From: JBCBTD01 sp039818825
GTDB lineage: Bacteria > Pseudomonadota > Alphaproteobacteria > Geminicoccales > Geminicoccaceae
Assembly: GCA_039818825.1 (NCBI GenBank)
Contig: JBCBTD010000080.1
Location: 1-16,842, forward strand
DNA length: 16,842 bases
Direction of reading: 5' to 3'
The notes below the pieces were generated by a model. It searched no databases. It saw nothing but the letters and a program-made list of their open reading frames with translations, and was not told where the DNA came from. Below are positions 5,476 through 14,994 of this stretch, piece after piece. The stretch's first letter is position 1. Each line of letters opens with the position of its first letter. The translations under genes and the position numbers were made by a program.

Positions 5476-7047
5476 ATGAAAAGGCTGCTCGCCGCCACCG
5501 CGGCCCTCGGCTTGACGGCCATGGCCGCCCAAGCGGAGACGATCACCATCGTCCGCGAGGTCGACAGCGATCGCTACGATCCACACCGCACGACGGCACG
5601 CGCCGCGTCCGAAGTGTTGTTCATGCTCGGCGATACACTGGTCGCCCTCGACGAGGACATGCAGACGATCCATCCGGGCCTGGCGTCGAGCTGGACCGTC
5701 TCCGACGACGGCACGCTCTACACGTTCACCCTGCGCGACGACGTCACCTTCTGCGACGGCAAGCCGATGACGGCAACCGACGTCGTCTACTCGCTCGAGC
5801 GCTGGATCGACCCGGAGACCAAGTCGCCGGTGAGCTGGCGTGCCGGCGACGTCAAGGAAATCCGCGCCGTCGACGACCATACCGTCGAGTACGAGCTGGA
5901 TGCGCCGTTCAGCGAGCTGCTCTACCAGCTCACACAGAGCTTCGCGATCGTCATCGACCCTGACGACGTCGCAGCGCTCGGCGAGGATTTCGGCGTGAAA
6001 GGCCTGAATGGAACCGGCCCGTTCTGCTGGGACGAGTGGACGCCCAGGACCGAGTTTCGGTTGACCCGAAACGACGCCTACAGTTGGGGCCCCGCACTCT
6101 ACGAGAATCGAGGGCCAGCCCACGTCGACGAGATCATCTGGCGGATCGTGCCGGAAGAAAACACGCGGATGGCCGCGGTGGTCACCGGCCAATCCGACGT
6201 CACGCAATACGTCCCCTACAACTCCCTGGCGATGCTGCGTGAGAGCCCAGCGGTCGACGTCCACATCTCGGACGCGGCCCACTGGACCTACTTCATGGGC
6301 TTCAAGATCACCCGCGACCTCGTCGATGACCCGGCGGTCCGCAAGGCGATCGTGCTCGCGGTCGATCAGGAGGCGATCGCCCAGGACATCTACTTCGGCG
6401 AAGTGACGCCGGCCTTCTCCTACATCAGCCAAGGGGCGTTGGACTGGAACGCCGCGCTCGACGAGGAGCTGTTGCGCACCAACCTCGACGAAGCCAACCG
6501 GCTGCTCGACGAGGCTGGCTGGGTCGTCGGCGACGACGGCATCCGCACCAAGGACGGCCAACGACTGGAGATCACGGCCTACGGCTTCACCGGCTCGACC
6601 TGGCAGAAGCTGTTCGAGGCCGTGCAAGCCGACGTTCGCGCGGTCGGTGTCGACCTGCAGCTGCAACTGTTCGACGCGACCATCGCTTGGGGCAAGCTGG
6701 CGACCCAGGAGTTCGACGTGTTCGGGATGAGCTTCCCCTACATCTCCGCTGGTGACGCGTTGAATCTCTACTTCCGCTCGGAAAACATGCCGACACCCAA
6801 CCGGATGAACTGGGACGATCCCGAGACCGACCAGCTCCTCGACCGCGGCAAGACCGCCGTCGATCCGGCCGTCCGAGCCGACGCCTACGGCGAGGTCTTG
6901 CGCAAGGTGCACGAGGCGGCCGTGTGGATCCCGCTCTACCACGAGCCGATGAAAATCGCGCAGAGCACGGCGCTCGCACCGGTGGTGCCACACAACATCT
7001 ATGGCGCCGGTCTCTACAAGGGCCTCGATCTTCGATTCCTCGACTGA
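5476..7047 (+). CDS. Periplasmic substrate-binding protein, family 5 (DppA/OppA-like)
   Basis: This 523-residue protein has a Sec signal peptide (MKRLLAATAALGLTAMAAQA, cleavage probably after residue 20). No lipobox cysteine is present, so it should be a soluble periplasmic protein. AAAAGGGGA six bases upstream of ATG 5476 supports the start. Family-5 landmarks follow in order: DPHRT, GLASSWTVSDDGTLYTFTLR, VTFCDGKPMTATDVVYSLER, GTGPFCWDEW, and a C-terminal WIPLYHEP. C93 and C184 may form a disulfide. Family-5 proteins bind di- and oligopeptides, nickel, opines or oligosaccharides, and which applies here cannot be decided from sequence alone. The gene sits third in the operon rather than first as in classical dppABCDF, and a hairpin follows its stop. 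Confidence 0.93.
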   Translation: MKRLLAATAALGLTAMAAQAETITIVREVDSDRYDPHRTTARAASEVLFMLGDTLVALDEDMQTIHPGLASSWTVSDDGTLYTFTLRDDVTFCDGKPMTATDVVYSLERWIDPETKSPVSWRAGDVKEIRAVDDHTVEYELDAPFSELLYQLTQSFAIVIDPDDVAALGEDFGVKGLNGTGPFCWDEWTPRTEFRLTRNDAYSWGPALYENRGPAHVDEIIWRIVPEENTRMAAVVTGQSDVTQYVPYNSLAMLRESPAVDVHISDAAHWTYFMGFKITRDLVDDPAVRKAIVLAVDQEAIAQDIYFGEVTPAFSYISQGALDWNAALDEELLRTNLDEANRLLDEAGWVVGDDGIRTKDGQRLEITAYGFTGSTWQKLFEAVQADVRAVGVDLQLQLFDATIAWGKLATQEFDVFGMSFPYISAGDALNLYFRSENMPTPNRMNWDDPETDQLLDRGKTAVDPAVRADAYGEVLRKVHEAAVWIPLYHEPMKIAQSTALAPVVPHNIYGAGLYKGLDLRFLD

Positions 7048-7054
7048 TGACGGA

Positions 7055-7078
7055 ACGGGCGGGGCGCGCTCCGCCCGT
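7055..7078 (+). promoter_or_regulatory. GC hairpin directly after the first binding-protein gene
   Basis: ACGGGCGG (7055-7062) pairs with CCGCCCGT (7071-7078), plus a G-T pair inside, with a loop of about six bases. It starts seven bases after the binding-protein stop and lies before the ATPase genes. No T run follows. Such intercistronic hairpins commonly protect the upstream binding-protein message from 3' decay. Confidence 0.6.
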
Positions 7079-7086
7079 CCTCCGAC

Positions 7087-7090
7087 GGAG
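7087..7090 (+). promoter_or_regulatory. Ribosome-binding site deciding a TTG start
   Basis: GGAG lies six bases before TTG 7097. No in-frame ATG occurs between the hairpin and the conserved start of the ATPase domain, so this site fixes an unusual TTG start. Confidence 0.6.
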
Positions 7091-7096
7091 AACGCC

Positions 7097-8098
7097 TTGA
7101 GCGACACCGAGCCGCTGCTGGTCGTCGATGATCTGAAAACGTGGTTCGCGACCGAGAGCGGCATCTACAAAGCCGTCGACGGCGTGAGCTTCGACGTCGA
7201 TCGCGGCCACACGCTCGGCATCGTCGGCGAGAGCGGCTGCGGCAAGAGCGTGACGTCTTTGTCGATCATGGGCTTGGTGCCCAAGCCGCCCGGCATCGCC
7301 GCCGGCGGGCGCGTCCGGGTCGACGGCGAGGAACTGACGGCGCTGCCGGCGGAAGCGCTACGCCGCGTGCGCGGCGCCAAGCTGGCGATGATCTTCCAGG
7401 AGCCGATGAGCTCGCTCAACCCGGTGCAGAGGGTTGGCGAGCAGATCGTCGAGGGGCTGGTGCGCAACCGCGCGATGGCGCGCGACGTCGCCCGCGCCCG
7501 CGCCATCGAGCTGCTGGGCCTGGTCCGCATCCCGGCGCCGGAGACCCGCGTCGACGCCTATCCGCATCAACTCTCTGGCGGGATGCGCCAGCGGGTGATG
7601 ATCGCCATGGCGCTCGCCGGCGATCCGGCGCTGTTGATCGCCGACGAGCCGACGACCGCACTGGACGTCACCATCCAGGCGCAGATCCTGGATCTGCTGC
7701 GGGACCTGCAGAAGCGGCTGGGCATGGCCATCGTGCTGATCACCCACGACCTCGGCGTGATCGCCGAAATGGCTGACGACGTCGTCGTCATGTACGCTGG
7801 AAAGGTCGTCGAGCGGGCGCCCGTCGGGCGGCTGTTCGACGACGCTCAGCACCCGTACACGCTCGGCTTGCTCGACTCGGTGCCGAAGCTCGACGACGCC
7901 CGGGCGCGGCTCGCGACGATCGAGGGGCAGGTGCCACATCCGGGTGCCGAGCTGCCGGGTTGCCGCTTCGCCGAGCGCTGCGTGTTCGCCGAGGCACGCT
8001 GCCGAGAGACCGAACCGCCGCTGCGCAGCTTGGCGGCCGGCCATGCGGTCGCTTGCTGGCTGGCGCCGCTGGACCATGCCAAAGGCGAGGCGGCCTAG
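7097..8098 (+). CDS. Dpp/Opp-type ABC transporter ATPase (DppD-like)
   Basis: This 333-residue ATPase starts at TTG 7097 (M/L-SDTEPLLVV) behind GGAG; upstream codons overlap the binding-protein gene and the hairpin. All ATPase motifs are intact: Walker A GESGCGKS (44-51), Q-loop IFQEPMSSLNP (99-109), signature LSGGMRQRV (159-167), Walker B ALLIADEP (178-185), and switch histidine in ITHDLG (215-220). The C-terminal oligopeptide-transporter extension (HPYTLGLLDSVP) carries four cysteines at 289, 295, 302 and 320. This cluster binds an iron-sulfur centre in some Dpp transporters. The gene ends TAGTG, overlapping the next start by one base. It should power the permease pair together with the next gene. 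Confidence 0.93.
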   Translation: MSDTEPLLVVDDLKTWFATESGIYKAVDGVSFDVDRGHTLGIVGESGCGKSVTSLSIMGLVPKPPGIAAGGRVRVDGEELTALPAEALRRVRGAKLAMIFQEPMSSLNPVQRVGEQIVEGLVRNRAMARDVARARAIELLGLVRIPAPETRVDAYPHQLSGGMRQRVMIAMALAGDPALLIADEPTTALDVTIQAQILDLLRDLQKRLGMAIVLITHDLGVIAEMADDVVVMYAGKVVERAPVGRLFDDAQHPYTLGLLDSVPKLDDARARLATIEGQVPHPGAELPGCRFAERCVFAEARCRETEPPLRSLAAGHAVACWLAPLDHAKGEAA

Positions 8099-9177
8099 TG
8101 GAAGCGCCGCTCCTCCGAGTCGACAACCTGGTCAAGCACTTCCCGGTCAGACGGGGCTTCTTCAACCGCGAGGTCGGCCGCATCCGCGCCGTCGACGGCG
8201 TCTCGTTCAACGTGCGCGCCGGCGAAACGCTGGCGCTGGTCGGTGAGAGCGGCTGCGGCAAGTCGACCACCGGGCGCTTGGTGCTGCGACTGGTGGAACC
8301 GACCGACGGCAGCATCGAACTCGCCGGCGAAGCCGTCCACAAGCTGCCCCCGGAACGGCTGCGCGCCCTGCGCCGCAAGCTGCAGATCATTTTCCAGGAC
8401 CCGTTCGGCTCGCTCAACCCGCGAATGACGGTCCGCGACCTGCTGGGCGAGCCGCTGCGCCTCCACGACCTCGCTCGAGGCGCAGCGATGGATGCACGGG
8501 TCGCCAACCTGCTCGATCTGGTGGGCCTTGCCAGCTACCACGCCGACCGCTACCCGCACGAGTTCTCGGGCGGCCAACGCCAGCGCATCGGCATCGCCAG
8601 GGCGCTGGCGACCGAGCCGCAACTCATCGTCTGTGACGAGCCGGTCTCCGCCCTCGACGTCTCGATCCAGGCCCAGGTCGTCAATCTCCTGATCGACCTC
8701 CAGGAGCGGCTCGGCCTCGCCTACGTCTTCATCGCCCACGACCTGGCGGTCGTCCGCCACATCAGCCACGCCGTCGCCGTGATGTATCTCGGGCGCGTGG
8801 TCGAGCGGGCGCCCACCAAGACGCTCTTCGCGCGGCCCAGGCACCCCTACACCCAGGCGCTGCTCGATGCCGTGCCACGACCCGACCCGACTTGGCCTGG
8901 CCGCAAACGGTTGCTCGAAGGCGACGTTGCGAGCCCATTGACGCCGCCAGCCGGATGCGCGTTCCACCCCCGCTGCGCCTTCGCCAACGATCGCTGCCGA
9001 ACCGAACGCCCGGAGCTGCGGCCGCTCGGCGAAGGCGCAGAGGTCGCCTGTCACCACGCCGAGGCGGTCCCGGCCTATCAGGCCGAACCGACCACCGCCG
9101 AACGGACGACGGGCACGGCGCGGCGCCTGGCCTTGCTCCGTGCCCGTCGATCCGAACGCGCGAAACCAACCGACTAG
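8098..9177 (+). CDS. Dpp/Opp-type ABC transporter ATPase (DppF-like)
   Basis: This 359-residue ATPase starts at GTG 8098, overlapping the preceding TAG, with the typical DppF opening EAPLLRVDNLVKHFPVRRGF. Motifs: Walker A GESGCGKST (49-57), Q-loop IFQDPFGSLNP (98-108), signature FSGGQRQRI (156-164), Walker B LIVCDEP (176-182), switch histidine IAHDLA (212-217). Cysteines 287, 293, 300 and 318 have exactly the spacing seen in the partner ATPase. The C-terminus after about residue 325 is an extra basic tail (TTGTARRLALLRARRSERA) longer than usual for the family. This is the last gene of the operon. No clear T-run terminator follows in the next 160 bp. Confidence 0.93.
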   Translation: MEAPLLRVDNLVKHFPVRRGFFNREVGRIRAVDGVSFNVRAGETLALVGESGCGKSTTGRLVLRLVEPTDGSIELAGEAVHKLPPERLRALRRKLQIIFQDPFGSLNPRMTVRDLLGEPLRLHDLARGAAMDARVANLLDLVGLASYHADRYPHEFSGGQRQRIGIARALATEPQLIVCDEPVSALDVSIQAQVVNLLIDLQERLGLAYVFIAHDLAVVRHISHAVAVMYLGRVVERAPTKTLFARPRHPYTQALLDAVPRPDPTWPGRKRLLEGDVASPLTPPAGCAFHPRCAFANDRCRTERPELRPLGEGAEVACHHAEAVPAYQAEPTTAERTTGTARRLALLRARRSERAKPTD

Positions 9178-9343
9178 CGTGACAACGCCTTCAGATGGGC
9201 CCGCCATGCAGCCAACGCGGCTCGCCCGCAGCCACGCTCGTTTGGGCCTGAGCGCTCTGGCTCACGAGCAGCAGCACACGGGCGAACCTCCGTTCACGTG
9301 ACCTATCTACGGGATGGCACGGTGATCGAGCGTCCCCGCCGGG

Positions 9344-10132
9344 TCACGAGTCGCGACGCTGGGCGCGGCGGTAGCGCATGTAGCCCATGAACGCCAAGCC
9401 GCTCAGGAGCAGCGGCGCTGCTGCCGGGATCGGCACGGTCGCGACGTCCACCGGCACCTCGAGAACGTCAGAGCCGGTGAAACCGACGCCAGCCAGAACG
9501 AAGATCTCCTGGTCGGGGTCCGACGGATTGATCGTCCGGATCGGGATCCGATTGGTCATGATGGCCGCGATCGATGTAACCGTTCTGTATTCATCTTCGA
9601 AATTGATGTAGAATTCATACCGCCGATCACCCGTCAATCCGTCGGGAAGCTGAATGGTGGTATCCAACCAGCCAACTCGGACATGCTCCTGGCTGATGTT
9701 CGGCTGCGGGTCGAAAATCCGGTTGTCGCGATCGAAGTACTCCACCTCGATACCACGCGCGTCGAAGACCTGCATGAAGCCGGGGTCGCCGATGTTGCTG
9801 AACTGGCCGCTGTCCCTGATGTCGTTCGTGTTCGGCGCGTCGACCCAGGCGCCCGATGTGTTCACGAAGTTCGAACTCTCGGGGAACGACTCCGGCGGCG
9901 GCGTGAAGTTGGGATCGAACGGCGAGCCCGCAAACGGCAGGCGGAACTCGTAGTCCGTCTGCGGCCGAGTGACGTCGAGGTCGTCCGGGTCGCCCTTCGT
10001 CCAGTCGAACGTGCCCCGGACGACGACTTCGGAACCGTCCTTGGTCAACACCGCGGCCGTCGCCGGTTCGACAATGGCGACGATCGCGACGAACGCCGCC
10101 GTCATCGTCGCACCCATGCGTGCTCTCGACAT
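9344..10132 (-). CDS. Exported protein with VPLPA/PEP-CTERM-type sorting tail
   Basis: This 262-residue protein has a signal peptide at 1-26 (ending EPATA) and a C-terminal sorting signal at 233-262: VPIPA, a hydrophobic helix (about 238-252) and a basic tail RYRRAQRR. This tripartite tail matches the VPLPA-type PEP-CTERM class that exosortases process in Gram-negative bacteria. The mature part is acidic, rich in Asp, Asn, Thr and Pro, has no cysteines and looks beta-rich, consistent with a surface or matrix protein; no enzyme motif was seen. GGGAG stands six bases before ATG 10132. The gene lies alone between two plus-strand operons, with no exosortase or polysaccharide genes in the window. 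Its function beyond surface targeting is unknown. Confidence 0.8.
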   Translation of the reverse strand: MSRARMGATMTAAFVAIVAIVEPATAAVLTKDGSEVVVRGTFDWTKGDPDDLDVTRPQTDYEFRLPFAGSPFDPNFTPPPESFPESSNFVNTSGAWVDAPNTNDIRDSGQFSNIGDPGFMQVFDARGIEVEYFDRDNRIFDPQPNISQEHVRVGWLDTTIQLPDGLTGDRRYEFYINFEDEYRTVTSIAAIMTNRIPIRTINPSDPDQEIFVLAGVGFTGSDVLEVPVDVATVPIPAAAPLLLSGLAFMGYMRYRRAQRRDS

Positions 10133-10706
10133 GCTTCACTCCCAATAAAATGCAATGTCTATTCTGATCGTAATAGTACGTGCATGCATAAGCAAGTGTA
10201 AGCGGAGGCCATTTGCCGTCACTAGGCAGTCAAAATGATTCTTTTCATTGCAATGCTCAAAACGATTCACGCATCCCTGCTGCACCACCATCATCCGCTC
10301 GACACTCCGGTGGGCTGGTCGGGTCGGGCCGGACTGGAGGGGTGTGTAGCGGCCCTCCGTGTCGCTGGTGTGAGCCCGTTTTTTCGGACAGCCAACGTGT
10401 TGGCGTTGGGCACGACGCGCTCGGACCACCTGAGGCGAGAGCACGCCGCAGCCCGAGTGCGGTTGGTTGGTCACGCAGTCGTCGATCCGCGCTGAACGTC
10501 GACACCTGTCGAGCGGAACGTCCGGCGCGAGCACGTTCGCCAACGTACTCGTCGCGGGCATTGCCGGCACTCCGGGCGCCGGGAGCTTCATGTTCACCTA
10601 GACCGCGCGAGCTTGGCCGCTCCCGTCGCCGGCCCACCTTCCCCGCCGACCGGCTGGACAGGGCCTGCGGAAAGGTCCGATAGTAGGGACAAACAGGGAG
10701 GCAACC
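10133..10706. other. Divergent intergenic region, AT-rich on the left
   Basis: The region separates the minus-strand surface protein from the plus-strand aldolase operon. About 10141-10262 is clearly AT-richer than the rest of the window and contains palindromes TGCATGCA (10181-10188) and CATTGCAATG (10246-10255), so promoters and regulator sites are likely there. The remainder returns to high GC and includes a coding-like remnant at 10506-10601. No intact gene is seen. Confidence 0.6.
10506..10601 (+). pseudogene. Short 3' gene remnant upstream of the aldolase operon
   Basis: A plus-strand frame ending TAG 10601 encodes LSSGTSGASTFANVLVAGIA followed by GTPGAGSFMFT, with gene-like codon use. 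Upstream the frame becomes Arg-rich and noise-like, and no start is present. It may be the tail of a decayed gene. The family is not recognised, and chance cannot be excluded. Confidence 0.3.
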
Positions 10707-11486
10707 ATGGCCAAGGCGTCACTCAAGACGCAGGCGACCACGCGCGAGCTGAAGGTCGGGCACTTCATCGTCGAGTTCGCCACACCAGGCATCGGCTACA
10801 TGCTGCGCAACGCCGGCTGCGATTTCGTCCTGTTCGACACCGAGCATTCGGGCTTCCATCACGAGACGATCAAGAACGTGCTCCGCTACTTCGAAGCGGC
10901 GGGCGTGCCTGCGATCGTCCGGGTGCCGAGCAAGGAGTATCATCACGTGGCCCGGGCTGCGGACATGGGCGCCGAGGGCGTCATGGTGCCGATGGTGAAC
11001 GACACCACCGAAGCCCGCGCACTGCTCGACTGCTGCAAGTACGTGCCGGACGGCAAGCGCGGCGTCGCCCTCGGCGTCGCCCACGACCAGTACGTGACCG
11101 GCCCGGTTATGGAAAAGCTGGCGGCTGCCAACCGCCGCATGACGCTCTTCTGCCAGATCGAAACCAAGGAAGGCGTCGACAATGCGGATGCCTTGGCGGC
11201 CACCGACGGCGTCGACTGCCTCTGGGTCGGCCATTTCGACTTGTCATGCTCGCTCGGCATACCCGGCGAGTTCGACAGCCCGATCTTCAAGGACGCCATC
11301 GCCACCGTGGTCGCGGCCGGGAAACGGCACGGCAAGGCACTGGGCCGGCTGGTCCCGGACGCGGCCGCCGGCATCGCGCTCAATGCCGAAGGGTTCGACT
11401 TCATCTGCTATGCCGGTGACGTCTGGGTGTTCCAGGCGGCCTTGAAGGACGGCGTCGACGCGATCCGCGCCGGCTGCGGCGGCTGA
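10707..11486 (+). CDS. HpcH/HpaI-family aldolase
   Basis: This 259-residue class II (metal-dependent) aldolase belongs to the HpcH/HpaI family, which cleaves 2-keto acids such as 2-keto-3-deoxy sugar acids or 4-hydroxy-2-oxo acids to pyruvate plus an aldehyde. Visible family residues are FDTEHSG (43-49, catalytic His 47), RVP (72-74), GAEGVMVPMV (88-97), metal ligand E152 in CQIETKEG and D178 in VGHFDLSCSLGIPGEF. Length is normal. Strong AGGGAGG five bases before ATG 10707 sets the start. It heads an operon with a 2-hydroxyacid dehydrogenase 11 bp downstream and then a carbohydrate ABC importer, suggesting catabolism of an imported sugar acid. The natural substrate is not determined by sequence; macrophomate-synthase-like or citrate-lyase-beta-like relatives share the fold. 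Confidence 0.88.
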   Translation: MAKASLKTQATTRELKVGHFIVEFATPGIGYMLRNAGCDFVLFDTEHSGFHHETIKNVLRYFEAAGVPAIVRVPSKEYHHVARAADMGAEGVMVPMVNDTTEARALLDCCKYVPDGKRGVALGVAHDQYVTGPVMEKLAAANRRMTLFCQIETKEGVDNADALAATDGVDCLWVGHFDLSCSLGIPGEFDSPIFKDAIATVVAAGKRHGKALGRLVPDAAAGIALNAEGFDFICYAGDVWVFQAALKDGVDAIRAGCGG

Positions 11487-11497
11487 GGGCTGGCGGC

Positions 11498-12556
<1,059 letters not shown>

Positions 12557-12596
12557 AAACAACCGCAAACACGAATCAGGGAAGAGTGAGAAACCG

Positions 12597-14039
12597 ATGC
12601 AGAAGAGGGGGTATCTGGGCGCGGCCATGGCCGCCGCGCTCCTCGTTTCGACGAGCACGATCGCCATGGCCCAGAGCGCCGCGGAGCGGGCCGTCGAGGC
12701 CGCCAAAGCCTATGAAGGCAGCGAGATCACCATCGTCTGGGAGGCCGGGCTGCAATCCTTGGACCCGCTGAACTTCAGCGGGCCCAAGTGGAAGGAGCTG
12801 ACCGGGATCGACGTCAAGGTCATCGAGGTTCCGACGGCCGAGATGTTCACCAAGATCCTGCAGGAGCACCGTGCCGGAACCGGAGCCTACGACGCGCTCA
12901 ACGTGATCCCGTCGTGGATGGCCGACCTCGCTCGCGCCGGCGCCCTGGAACCCCTGGACGACTACGTCGAGAAGTACGGCTACGCTGAGGAGTTGCAGGA
13001 GATCGCGCCGGTCTATCGCGACAACCAGATGAAAGTCGGCGACACGATCTACGGCTTCCCGGACGACGGCGACGTGTTCCTGTTCTACTACCGCACCGAC
13101 GTGCTGGGCGATCCGGAGCTGCAGGCGGGCTTCAAGGAGCAGCACGGCTACGATCTGCCGGTGCCGCCGACGACCTGGGCCGAGTTCGAGGACGTCGCCT
13201 GCTACATCACCGAGACCACCGGTGGCGAACCCTACGGCGCCGCGTTCTTCCGCGACGCGCCCTATGCCCAGTTCATGTTCCAGGAGCGCTTCCGCACCGA
13301 GGGCGGACGGTTCTTCGATCCCGAAACCATGGCGGCAACGGTCAACAGCGACGTCGGCGTCCGGGTGCTGACCGAGATGCGCGAGGAAAACGACTGCATG
13401 CCGGCGGGTGTCGAAACCTGGGGCTTCGTCGAAAACCTGGCGGCGTTCCTCGCCGGCGACACGGCGATGACCATCTCCTGGCCGCCCTACGGCCGCTGGG
13501 CCGCCGGCTACGGCACCGACACCGAAGCGCTCTCCTGGGTGCCGGAATCGACGATCGCCGGAAAGGTCGGCTACGCCCTGCCGCCCGGCGGCCATCCGCA
13601 ACTTGCGGCCGGCTTCTCGCTCGGCATCTCGGCCTCGTCGGCGAACAAGGAGGCGGCCTATCTGTTCATCCAGTGGCTGAACTCGCAAGAGACCAGCTTG
13701 GAGCGGGTGCAGTTGCCCTACGCGCTGCGCGACCCGTTCCGCGACAGCCATTTCTCCAGCGCCGAGTACCAGGGCCGTTGGCCCGAGGCGCCTCAGTATC
13801 TGGCAGCCCTGCAGGCCGGCGCCGTGGACGGGCTGCTCGATCTGTCGCTGCTACAGACCGACCGCTACGAAGAGGCGTTGCGCCAGGGCATTTCGAGGCT
13901 TTGGGCGGGCGAGGACCCCAAGCAGATCCTCGATGACGTCGCCGCGCAATGGGACGAGGTGACCGAACGGATCGGTACGGACGCCCAACGCGAGGCCTAT
14001 GCCGACTGGTCGTCGAAGCCGAACGCGTACCCGAACTGA
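12597..14039 (+). CDS. Periplasmic sugar-binding protein of a CUT1-type ABC importer
   Basis: This 480-residue family-1 extracellular binding protein has a Sec signal peptide (MQKRGYLGAAMAAALLVSTS..., cleavage likely after AMA at 25). The start is ATG 12597 after a purine-rich GGGAAGAG stretch 40 bp downstream of the dehydrogenase. The mature protein shows the family pattern: ITIVWEAG, a first-lobe segment with KWKELTGIDVKVIEVP, YDALNVIPSWMADLARAGAL, YGFPDDGDVFLFYYRTDVL, and a late AYLFIQWLNSQE. Aromatic residues near FLFYYR and WPPYGRW may line a sugar site. Length is somewhat above the usual 410-440 residues. Cognate permeases and ATPase follow directly. Sugar versus sugar-acid specificity cannot be decided. 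Confidence 0.9.
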   Translation: MQKRGYLGAAMAAALLVSTSTIAMAQSAAERAVEAAKAYEGSEITIVWEAGLQSLDPLNFSGPKWKELTGIDVKVIEVPTAEMFTKILQEHRAGTGAYDALNVIPSWMADLARAGALEPLDDYVEKYGYAEELQEIAPVYRDNQMKVGDTIYGFPDDGDVFLFYYRTDVLGDPELQAGFKEQHGYDLPVPPTTWAEFEDVACYITETTGGEPYGAAFFRDAPYAQFMFQERFRTEGGRFFDPETMAATVNSDVGVRVLTEMREENDCMPAGVETWGFVENLAAFLAGDTAMTISWPPYGRWAAGYGTDTEALSWVPESTIAGKVGYALPPGGHPQLAAGFSLGISASSANKEAAYLFIQWLNSQETSLERVQLPYALRDPFRDSHFSSAEYQGRWPEAPQYLAALQAGAVDGLLDLSLLQTDRYEEALRQGISRLWAGEDPKQILDDVAAQWDEVTERIGTDAQREAYADWSSKPNAYPN

Positions 14040-14048
14040 CGTCTGCGA

Positions 14049-14070
14049 CCGGGGGCGCCCGCGCCCCCGG
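14049..14070 (+). promoter_or_regulatory. GC hairpin directly after the second binding-protein gene
   Basis: CCGGGGGCG (14049-14057) pairs perfectly with CGCCCCCGG (14062-14070) around a 4-base loop, nine bases after the binding-protein stop and 33 bases before the permease ATG. No T run follows. It resembles hairpins that stabilise binding-protein mRNA relative to the permease part. Confidence 0.65.
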
Positions 14071-14103
14071 GACCCACTCGTTCCGCAACCGGTGCTTTCT
14101 CCC

Positions 14104-14994
14104 ATGTCGCTCGGCACCCAGACGTCGCTGTTCGTCGACCGTCGCTTCAAGACATTGATGATCTGGCCGGCGGTCTTCGTCATCTTGTTGGTTGGGCTCT
14201 TCCCCATCCTCTACACGCTGTTCGTCAGCTTCCAGGGCATCGACATGTTCATGGAAGACACGAGCTTCCGTGGGTTGATGAACTACGCGCGCTTGCTCGG
14301 CGACGAGCGCTTCTTCGAGGCGCTGTTGCACACGTTGTTGTTTCTGGTGATCGCCCTGCCGGCCGAACTCCTGCTCGGTCTGGCGCTCGCGTTGTTGCTC
14401 TTGGAGCGGCTGCCTGGGCGCCAGATCTTCGTCGCACTCTTGGTGCTGCCGGTGGTCGTGTCGCCGATCGTTGCTGGTGCGGCGTGGCGGTTGTTGTTCG
14501 ACAACCGGTTCGGCCCGATCAACCAGATCCTGTCGTGGTTCACGAGCGAGCCCGTGACGATCCTTTGGACCGTCAACCCGAGCTTCGTCTATCCGGCGAT
14601 CCTGCTGGCCGAGGTCTGGCAGTGGACGCCCTTCATGTTCCTGCTGCTGTTGGCGGCGCTCTCGGATGTCGACCGGTCGTTGATGGAGGCGGCCGAATTG
14701 GACGGCGCCAGCTTCTGGCGCACCTTCCGGCTCGTCGTCCTGCCGGCGATCTGGCCAGTGATGGCAATCGCCATCCTGATCCGCGCACTCGACCTGTTCC
14801 GCCTGTTCGACGTCGTCTACGCGCTCACCCGCGGCGGTCCTGGGACGATGACCGAGACAATCTCGCTCTACGCCTACGTGCTGGCGTTTCAGCAGTTCGA
14901 GACCAGCTATGCCGCTGCCATGGCGTTCGTCACGATTCTGCTGCTCTCACTTCTGGTCATGCTGGCGCTCCGCCGTATCCGGATCGCCCGATGA
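14104..14994 (+). CDS. Carbohydrate ABC transporter permease (MalF/UgpA-like)
   Basis: This 296-residue inner-membrane permease is of the CUT1 family. ATG 14104 begins MSLGTQTSLFVDRRFKTLMI followed by the first helix, as in UgpA/LacF-type proteins; longer in-frame starts would translate through the GC hairpin and are unlikely. The segment NYARLLGDERFFEALLHTLLF marks the start of the core domain. The EAA loop is at about 194-216 (MEAAELDGASFWRTFRLVVLP). The later ALTRGGPGTMTETISLYAY is strongly conserved in this family. No good Shine-Dalgarno is seen before the ATG, so expression may be lower than for the binding protein. The stop overlaps the next start (ATGA). Confidence 0.92.
   Translation: MSLGTQTSLFVDRRFKTLMIWPAVFVILLVGLFPILYTLFVSFQGIDMFMEDTSFRGLMNYARLLGDERFFEALLHTLLFLVIALPAELLLGLALALLLLERLPGRQIFVALLVLPVVVSPIVAGAAWRLLFDNRFGPINQILSWFTSEPVTILWTVNPSFVYPAILLAEVWQWTPFMFLLLLAALSDVDRSLMEAAELDGASFWRTFRLVVLPAIWPVMAIAILIRALDLFRLFDVVYALTRGGPGTMTETISLYAYVLAFQQFETSYAAAMAFVTILLLSLLVMLALRRIRIAR

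Noticed and set aside
5218..7164. Very long minus-strand ORF of about 648 codons
   Set aside because: It mirrors the plus-strand permease and binding-protein genes, which have complete family motifs; high-GC codon bias keeps the antisense frame open.
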